Of a DNA stretch of 64,000 bases, positions 56,767 to 64,000 are shown piece by piece. Origin of the DNA: Pontederia crassipes (lineage: Eukaryota; Streptophyta; Magnoliopsida; Commelinales; Pontederiaceae); assembly GCA_030549335.1 (NCBI GenBank), contig CM060195.1, positions 48,703,975 to 48,767,974 on the forward strand, in the 5' to 3' direction. Numbering within the stretch: position 1 is the first letter of the stretch; each line of letters opens with the position of its first letter. A program made the position numbers and the translations under genes. The notes under the pieces were generated by a model. The model was not told where the DNA came from, did not search any database, and saw only the letters and a list, made by a program, of their open reading frames with translations.

Positions 56767-58934
56767 TGATCAATATATGTTTTTATCCCATTTTGGTTGC
56801 ATTTCACCCATATCGAGCCCCCTAAATTGCCAAACTTTTGGCCAAATATGCAACTCTGCACAACACCTTATCATACTTGACATTTGAGCTGATCCTAGTT
56901 GCTTTCCCTACCCTTATTTGTTCATAAATTATTTGAAAATTTTGATGCTTGGTGTTCTATCTTGTGTAGCAGGGAAAATAAGTTGTAAAAAGATGGAAAA
57001 ATGTGGAGGGGACCACTAACTTTGCTGTCCAAAAAGTTGTCTTCTGCAGCTATTTTTAGGACCACTGGACAGGTGGCTCACATCAGAGGCTAAGGAACAT
57101 CTAGATGCTGATTTAAGGGTGATTAAATGTCATATATAAACTGAAGAAACCCTGGATCAAAGGGGGGTCGGCCATTGCAGGAAAGGGAGAAGGCAGCAAG
57201 GTTTTTGGAGTTGGAGCTGAAGGCTGCAAGGACATCGCTCGACAAGTTTCAATTCAGATGACTTCCTTCTGTTCTTTACTACATTTTGTATCTGATTTTG
57301 TAAACATGAGGAGCTAAATCCCATGCCTCCTAGGATAGGATAGTAGTCTAATTTATATTGTGGATGGATTGGGGATAAGTTCAAACTTCCTGCACTGATT
57401 TCTGAATTCTGAATTTCTGATTTTACAATTCTGAATCTGAACTGTTATAAATCTGATCTTGTCATTTGAAGACCTTATTTGTATTTATAACTGAGAAGTT
57501 ATCATTTGGTCTAACCCTTGTTCAGAAATGAATCAAGAATCAATGTCAAGTTCTAGATACAAACCCAATTAGAAGTCTGATTTATACTTTCTGAAATTTG
57601 ATTTTTTCTGAAATCTAAATTTTGAATGCCTTCCTGATTTCTGAATTCTTAGAACCTATTTTGTCATTGTGGAGCCCCAATTATTTTGACAACTGAGAGA
57701 TTATCTTATGGTTCCATTCTAGTTCAGAAATGATCAAGATGCAATGACATTCCTAAGGTTCTAATTTGTAATTGTTGCTGATTTTCTGTTTTCCTTATTT
57801 TTGAACAATCTGATTTCTGATTTTTTCTGAGTTGTTTAAATCTGATTGTCATTGGGGATTGAATTAATTGAACAACTGAGAGGTTAACATCTATCCCAAT
57901 CTTGTTCAGAAATGGATTGAGAAGCTTTGACATTCCTATGATTCAAATCTGCAATCACATTTGGTTTTTCCTGATTTGAATAAGTTGCTGATTTCTGATT
58001 TCTTGAAATCTGATTGCCATTGTTAAGCCCTACTTTAATCCACCATTGAAAGATGGTTTTAAGGCATTCCTTAATATTTAGAGATGAGCCAAGGAGCAAT
58101 GACAATTTCTGATTTCTCAAACTTGTATTAGGTGCTGATTTCTATCCAATTCATTAATGGAAATGTGGATTTCATTTGAATTTGCAGCTGAGAAGCTGAT
58201 TTTAAATCCTCTTGTAGTTTAGAGATAAATCAAGGAGCATTTGCATTAATATTGGATTGATTCCATTCATGTTTAGTTGATTGAAGCATTCCTTTCATTT
58301 TTAAGGTGCAATCTAGAAGTTATCATTTCAGATTTTATTGAAATTGTCAAAAAATCAGCAAGTGCATTGAATTGAACCTAATGATAACATAGTTTTCAGT
58401 GAGGATCATTTTTTAATTCAACTTGGCTAACAATCATATGATAATATATTGTTTAGTTCTGGTCAATTTAAGCTGTGAAAACAGCCATAATAAAAGTTAA
58501 ATTAGATTTGACTAAAAAAATGATAATTTATCCATTTCCATCCATAATTAGATTAGATGAACCCTAACTCCTAGGAGGACCTTTCTCATTGATAGATAAA
58601 CCCCTTTAGACTCTAGATTAGCATTTACAATTCTGTTTAATTAACTTTTCAGCAATTTACAACAAGTTATCAATTCTACATTCCTAAAAGAAAAGAAAAA
58701 TATGTTTTCGCTTCCTTTAAAAATCTGTTTTTGCCACTTTAAATAGGATTAGTCTAAATTATTTTTAGGTAGTCTAGGACTTCAAATCACTGTGGATACG
58801 ATATTTAGGGTTACTACAATTGACCTGTGCACTGCAGTAGAGAGTGAGTTAGGGGATTGAAATAAAAATTGAAAAAAGTGACTTTTGACCCAAAATTCAA
58901 CAAGTTATCACTAAATCCCTCAATTTCACTATCA
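56767..58934 (+). repeat. 3' LTR of element F
   Basis: Begins TGATCAATATATG and ends TCACTATCA. It aligns with the 5' LTR over most of its length, including the run that holds GGTGTTCTATCTTGTGTAGC. Confidence 0.88.
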
Positions 58935-59977
58935 TCCCACCATGCTATGCTATGTTATTATTGATCTTAACAATCTACATGATGATGTACATGATGACCA
59001 ACCTATACTTAAGGAATGATCCCACGACAATGATAAATTATTTTATGATGTGAAATAAGAAATCTCCTTAATTTTCTTATAATGCCCCATGGTTATATAA
59101 TCAACCATACCATATGCTACCTTAATGGCCCTTAATCTTAGGATCGACGATGATCATACTATAGTTTCATGATTATGATGATCATGTTTATGGAATCAAT
59201 CATGAGACGGTATTTCGTTTTTCACCTATCATTGCTTATCGATCATATGTTATGTCCCATGATGAATTTTAATGTTAATGATGATTATGTCATTCTCAAG
59301 GTTTCCTTTGAGACATTGTATTTTAATGACATGCATTCATCTTAAACATGCAATGCATTGCCATCAATCATCATATCATAAAGAATCATATATATTAATA
59401 GAGATGTAAGAAAAGATTATTAGACCTAATAATCACGTTCATATTTGACAAATGAACAATTTCATCATGAACTAAATATAAATGATAATAAAGCATCATG
59501 AGCTAAGCATGATTATCAATAAAATAGTAACCCCAATGAAATCATAGAACTATTTAAAGCAATCATGTACAAACTCTAATCTTATCATCTAAGAAGACCT
59601 AGTGTGACATTCATAATCCTTAATCCAAATATATACACAACATTAAAGATGATTAGAACTATGAATCCCTTCAAATATACCTTGATTAGTATGTCCTAAA
59701 CCCTAGCTCCTCTTATCTCTTCTTCTTCCTCCTTGTCTAGCTGCTCTTGCCCTAGCTCCCTTCCTCTCCCTTGTCCAGTTGAGGTTGAATGGGAAAATGG
59801 TGAGCTGCCGACAGCAAGTAGGTGAGAGAAATGGAGAGTTACTGTAGCTATAGTGAGAGGTTTTTGGGGTTGGTCTAATGGAGTAGGCGTAAGTGTGTTG
59901 GGCTTAGTGCGTTGGTTTTGGTGGGCTTTGGGCGGCAGTGATTGTTTTTCTTTTTTTTTACTTCTTCGGATGTTACA
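58935..59977 (-). repeat. Minus-strand LTR fragment, G-like
   Basis: The minus strand begins TGTAACATCCGAAG at 59,977, like the TGTAACGTCC start of the LTR of G. A pyrimidine-poor, AGGAAGAAGA-rich leader and GGAGCTAGGGTTTAGGAC follow. The rest, back to the end of F, is atgat-rich like the LTR of G. Its relation to G is unresolved. Confidence 0.5.
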
Positions 59978-60836
59978 TATTTCATGTTGAAAAGAAAAGA
60001 AAAAATGTTCAAAAAATTTAAGCAGCAAATTATTCTACATGAAAATATGATTATGACTTCAATTTTGATCTGCTAACTAAAATGATTTAATGCATAAATG
60101 TCGCTTAAATTAAATGACTAGAGAATTTGAGCACTTAACTATTCTTATATAAAAAAATTGAAGTCATTGAAAATTTGAACAATTAGACCTAGGATGTTTT
60201 AGGACTCGAATCTTTATTTATTGTGTCATGATTGTTCAAATTCCGATGAACTAAGATAATAGCATAAATCATTAATAAAATTTCATTCATAAAAATATTA
60301 AATTTAAAATAAATCAAGAGATAAATGGAGTTCAACTTGGTCTTCTCCTAACTACCAAATTGTTGCATAGTCACATGATTTGGTATTAAAATTGAGGAGA
60401 AAATATAAAATAAAGATTGAAAATCATAGGACAAGCTCACCCGTCATGACACCTTTAGAACAAATGAACAACGAAAACATCAAATAAGATTTGGTTGATA
60501 TGTACAATTTAGACTGAATTTTGATAAAATATAATCTTTGTACCGAAATCAATTCGGATTCGACAATATGACTCATGTTGTGAATCTTGTCCGAATTCTA
60601 TTGTAGGAGAACTCTATGTATTATTTTGACTTCGTATTATACACTCCTCAAAATCAACCATTCTGCGCGTTCTTAATAAATGATTTAGAAACAAAAATGG
60701 AGATATCACTAATATGTAAAACATGTATAATATGTATGCATGTTCATATTACTAATTAAACAAGATGCATTTTGACAAAAAAATAATTAATAAAACTCTT
60801 CAAACTTTTTTTTTTGTTTCTTAAAAAGAAATAGAG
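59978..60836. other. No feature recognised
   Basis: AT-rich intergenic DNA. I see no gene, terminal repeat or RNA. Confidence 0.4.
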
Positions 60837-61303
60837 TTTTTTTCGCTGACCCTCTTGAACTATAAACTTTTTTTCGCATCTACTCACGTCTTTCGAATAT
60901 TCCGCTGACGCTCCTGAACTATACCGTCATTTTCACTTAAGTCTATCCGTCAATCTCTGTTAACTTTTTCATTAATTTTTATTTTTTTAATTTATGAAAT
61001 GACAAATTTCCCTCAAAACTTAAAATAATATAAATAGTAAATATAAAAATATCGAGGGAGGGGGCATTTCCCTTCTAACGCCCCAGCGAAGTAAACTTTT
61101 TTATTTTTATAATATATTATTTTATATTTCAATATTAGAGGGAAGGGTAATTTGGTTATTTCATAAATAAAAAAAAATAAAAATTAACAAAAAAATGTAA
61201 TAAAGGTTGACGGATGAACTTAAGTGAAAAAGATGGTATAGCTGAAGAGGGTCAACGAAATAGTCGAAAGACGTAGGTAGAAGCAGGGGATCAGCGGAAA
61301 AAT
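60837..61303. mobile_element. Long-armed foldback MITE
   Basis: Two inverted arms of about 150 bp (60,841-60,990 and 61,155-61,300) share, in opposite orientation, CGCTGACCCTCTTGAACTAT, ACGTCTTTCGA, TTTTCACTTAAGT and ATCCGTCAA-type text. The centre holds gagggagggg and a reverse-related gagggaaggg. It is a non-autonomous DNA element of Mutator-like architecture. The terminal duplication is not certain. Confidence 0.75.
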
Positions 61304-62456
61304 CCAAAAAAAATAATACCGTTCAACTTCTTGATCTTATTAATATTTCTAAATCATTTGTGGACAACTTATGACTTCGACTCTTCATATTTTATTCATA
61401 CTTATTTTCTTTTTCAATAAGATTTGTCTATAATAATATGTAACTAAAATTTAAAATAACTTTTGAGTTTTTTCTAACTTTTTCACAAATTTACCTCTTC
61501 ATATTTTATTCATACTTATTTTATTTTTCAATATGATTTATCTTTAATAATATGTAAAAAAATTAAAATATCTTTGGATATTTTTTAACTTTTTAAAAAA
61601 TGTACTTGTATTTTATATTACTAGTTCTTATTACATACTATAATTTGATGTTATGGATAACTTAATAGTACAAGTTTAATTTAATTATTAATTAAAGAAA
61701 ATAGTAACGAAATGATTCTAGATTTGTGTTCAATTGTGTACAAAGATAAATCATAGACCCCTATTTTTCTATTTAATTAAACGGACATTGTAGAGAGCTT
61801 CATATGGTTGATTTTTCACCTAAAGTAATAAATATATTCTCATAAGCAAATTTGTCATGATTAGTTTTGTACGATATTAAGTGATTTATAAGATGGAGGA
61901 TTTTGGATCGGATCAAGGATTCTAAATCTTATCTTATGAATAAAAATATTTTATATAAAATATTTAAAATAATAACCATGAATTCGTAAAATAATATTGA
62001 ATTATTAAATGATATTAAAGTGGACGCAATTAATAACTTATAAGGGATAAATATAATATAATCAAAACGCTATTCGTCGATATTTTTTATGTTTACTTTT
62101 TTTACTTTTTTTTGTAACATTATCAACATAATCCTAATATCTGAATATAAATCTGATATAAATTCTGCATTTGAGATTCTCTTACACCGAAATTATTTTC
62201 TCTTTAGATGATCATAAGATTTCACTTTTTCCGATCGAAATTCTGACAGCTATATGAAACTTTTTTGACTTTGTAAAATCAGATGCACTTTTTGACTTTG
62301 TGATTGGCCCTTATTTTTTATTCAATTACGAAGGGAAGTCGATCGAATGCCTGAAATGTTGACCTAGAAACATTTCAATGTCGTATTGGGGTACAACCAG
62401 CGTAATAGATAAAAAAATATCTCGTTAGTGTTCTAGTAGGATACATCGTACATGTT
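61304..62456. other. AT-rich intergenic stretch
   Basis: No coding sequence supported. A 45-base text (ttcatattttattcatactt) is doubled at 61,385 and 61,498. Confidence 0.4.
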
Positions 62457-62519
62457 CTTTTTTTTTTAACATAAAGCAAATTAACTTGGATTAATTAGAT
62501 AGTCTTGATACAAGAAACG

Positions 62520-62990
62520 AAGAACGTTCTGAGACGGGTTGTTCTCCCAACAGTCGGAGGCCGAGTTCCGACCAAGTGATGTCAAAAAGTCCGCGGCCAT
62601 GTTTGCCTCGCGGTAGATATGCTTACAAGTATGAGATTGTAAGAGATTAAGATCGTGCCAGATATGGCGTACAATATTGAGAATTTTTCAAGGACACGAC
62701 AGCTTCTTGTTAATGATGTCGACCAGCAAGGAGGAGTCGGTCTGGCAAGAAACCTTAGTGAGGCCCAAGCGTAGGCAGCAGCGGATACCCATTATCAGAC
62801 CCAAAGCTTCCGTATCCAGCACATTGTCAGCATCCCGGCGAAGAGCTCCTGCAGAGATGAAAACCCCACTATTAGCATGAATAATGAAACCGACACCTCC
62901 AGTTTGCCCCGGCCCACAGAAGGATCCGTCGGAGTTGAGATGAACCCAACCCGAGGGGAGGCTCCCACAGGATCAGGCGGTCGCGGGGGG
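62520..62990 (-). pseudogene. LINE RNase H domain (RVT_3)
   Basis: The minus strand reads GWVHLNSDGSFCGPGQTGG, then DTEALGLIMGIRCC, QTDSSLLVDIIN and REANMAADFLTSLGR. These supply the acidic residues D, E, D, D expected of RNase H. A TGA replaces a likely Trp codon at 62,688-62,690, and another stop lies in the linker before the domain. Confidence 0.8.
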
Positions 62991-63027
62991 AGGTAGTGCG
63001 GGGGGAGTAGCCTCAGACAGGTTATGC

Positions 63028-63861
63028 CTAACATATTCGTCGTGATTTGTCAGAACCCTCTCCCACGTCATGGAAATGATAGCATGTTTGGACTAAAAAA
63101 TGGGCCTCATTCTGAATAAGCCAAAAATGCCATAGTGAAAAAACAAACAGAGATCTCCCGGATCGCAGATCTAGGTCCTCTCCCTCCTTGATCCAGTCGC
63201 CAGATGACCAAGAGGTGCGATGCAAAAAAACGTAATTTGTAAAAATTGAAAGCCGATTCCAGATAGCGTTTGCAATAGAGCATTCAAAGAATAGATGAGA
63301 AATAGTTTCAGACATCAAGCCACATAAAGCACATAGATTTGAGACGTTTGGATTAAAACGTATAACGAGATCAAGTGTAGGAAGCCTATTATGTTTAAAT
63401 TTCCACATAAAAATCTTCAGGTTATGAGGAACACAAAGGCCCCAAATATCAGTCCAAACGTGGAGCTTGAGATCCTGCGACGGAGTGATTTGGCTACACA
63501 ACTGATTATAGACAGATTTGGCCGAAATATTCCCACTAGGGTGATGCATCCAACCATCTGTCATTATAGGCAGAGGGGGCAAGCAAATGGAGGAAATAGC
63601 CGACACCAAAGCAGGACCAAAATGACATTCAAGTGAAGGAAGATTCCACATACCATTTAGGATAAAAAAGGAAACACATGACATATGAATGGCCGGATCA
63701 GTAGTAACATAAGTAGGCAATAAGCAGAGTGGGGTCAAGAAAAGCCATGGATCAAGAAAAGTACGGGTGGAGTTATCATTACCAATGTGACGTTTAATGC
63801 CAGACCAAATATCATTCATACAATAAAAATAGCCCGCCACGGCCAGGCAGAGGACCTGCAA
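63028..63861 (-). pseudogene. LINE reverse-transcriptase zinc-binding domain (zf-RVT)
   Basis: The minus strand reads SAKSVYNQLCSQ, VWTDIWGLCVPHNLKIFMWK, RLPTLDLVIRFNPNVSNLC, CGLMSETISHLFFECSIANA: the zf-RVT pattern with its Cys-Cys-His-Cys spacing. A frame change near 63,060 separates it from the RNase H domain. The upstream part carries an NDNSTRTFLDPWL segment, usual between reverse transcriptase and zf-RVT. Confidence 0.85.
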
Positions 63862-64000
63862 GGGTTAGATATCTGCCAAGGGTGCAAAGGTCCATACTTG
63901 TTTACAACTAAATTAGCCCAAAGACTATGAGAGCCATTAAGAACTTCCATAACTTTCTTAGCAAGGAGAGATGTACGCATAAAATGTAAATTTTTAATTC

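Larger units (their letters stand above)
46774..58934 (+). mobile_element. Athila-type gypsy element F with gag and pol
   Basis: About 12.2 kb, plus strand. Parts: 5' LTR, tRNA-Asp primer site, gag with knuckle, protease, reverse transcriptase/RNase H, integrase, 3' untranslated region, polypurine tract, 3' LTR. The FMDDFSVYG motif is typical of Athila/Tat elements. Its LTRs are a few percent apart where they align but differ in length (2.8 and 2.2 kb). It is broken, with several breaks, and of intermediate age. The flanking 5-mers do not match (ctagc, tccca). Confidence 0.9.
62457..64000 (-). mobile_element. L1-type LINE, 3' part
   Basis: Minus-strand non-LTR retroelement entering from beyond the right edge and ending in an 11-base T run (62,457-62,467), which is the poly(A) tail read backwards. 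It carries the zinc-binding domain that follows reverse transcriptase in plant L1 elements, then an RNase H domain. The reading frame changes between the two domains and has an internal stop (about 62,688), so the copy is dead. Confidence 0.85.

Noticed and set aside
59696-60028. 110-residue minus-strand frame
   Set aside because: It spans the start of a G-like LTR and its leader, with low-complexity ends (poly-Glu, poly-Lys); not a likely gene.
1-64000. tRNA or rRNA genes
   Set aside because: TGGTATCAGAGC and TGGCGCCGTTGCC words are retroelement primer sites. No cloverleaf-sized gene surrounds any of them.

Overview
The window is repeat-rich nuclear DNA of a flowering plant. The evidence is nested Ty1/copia and Ty3/gypsy (Athila and chromovirus-like) LTR elements, a plant Au-type SINE, CACTA-type elements and an L1-type LINE. 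The only host gene family is very GC-rich in its exons inside AT-rich flanks, which hints at a monocot; that is an inference. No tRNA, rRNA or CRISPR array was seen, and no undescribed defence or metabolic system was recognised.

Layout. 1-10,005: copia fossil A (minus strand) carries a second copia fossil, B (1,836-6,485, TSD tcttc), inside its body. CACTA-like DNA lies in A's right LTR, and a CACTA-like end abuts that LTR. 10,006-24,312: a decayed tandem array of four copies of a plant GT14 (DUF266, core-2/I-branching type) glycosyltransferase gene, all damaged. Copies 3 and 4 carry a solo LTR inserted exactly at the start codon. A SINE sits between copies 2 and 3, with its clean empty site between copies 3 and 4. 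The fourth copy ends at an inverted duplicate of the array's own 3' flank.

24,313-59,977: a deep nest. Athila-like fossil D has its LTR split by E (25,506-36,210). E is a very young element with a gag and an ATHILA-type ORF but no recognisable polymerase. D's body is cut by copia fossil C, related to A. C is cut by chromovirus-like fossil G. G's LTR is cut by solo LTR H, which resembles E's LTR. A later micro-inversion (about 39,776-40,968) split H. Farther right lies F (46,774-58,934), an Athila-type element with gag and pol. 59,978-64,000: intergenic DNA with a long-armed foldback MITE (about 60,837-61,303) and the 3' part of an L1-type LINE (minus strand) that runs out of the window.

How the parts relate. 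The only host coding potential is the GT14 family, a type II membrane glycosyltransferase expected in the Golgi, and no copy here looks able to make a full protein. The most informative signals are structural: the solo LTR between the native leader and ATG, the occupied/empty SINE pair, the inversion proven by a split LTR with matching TSDs, and the CGGCCGTAA-rich non-autonomous Athila-like element.
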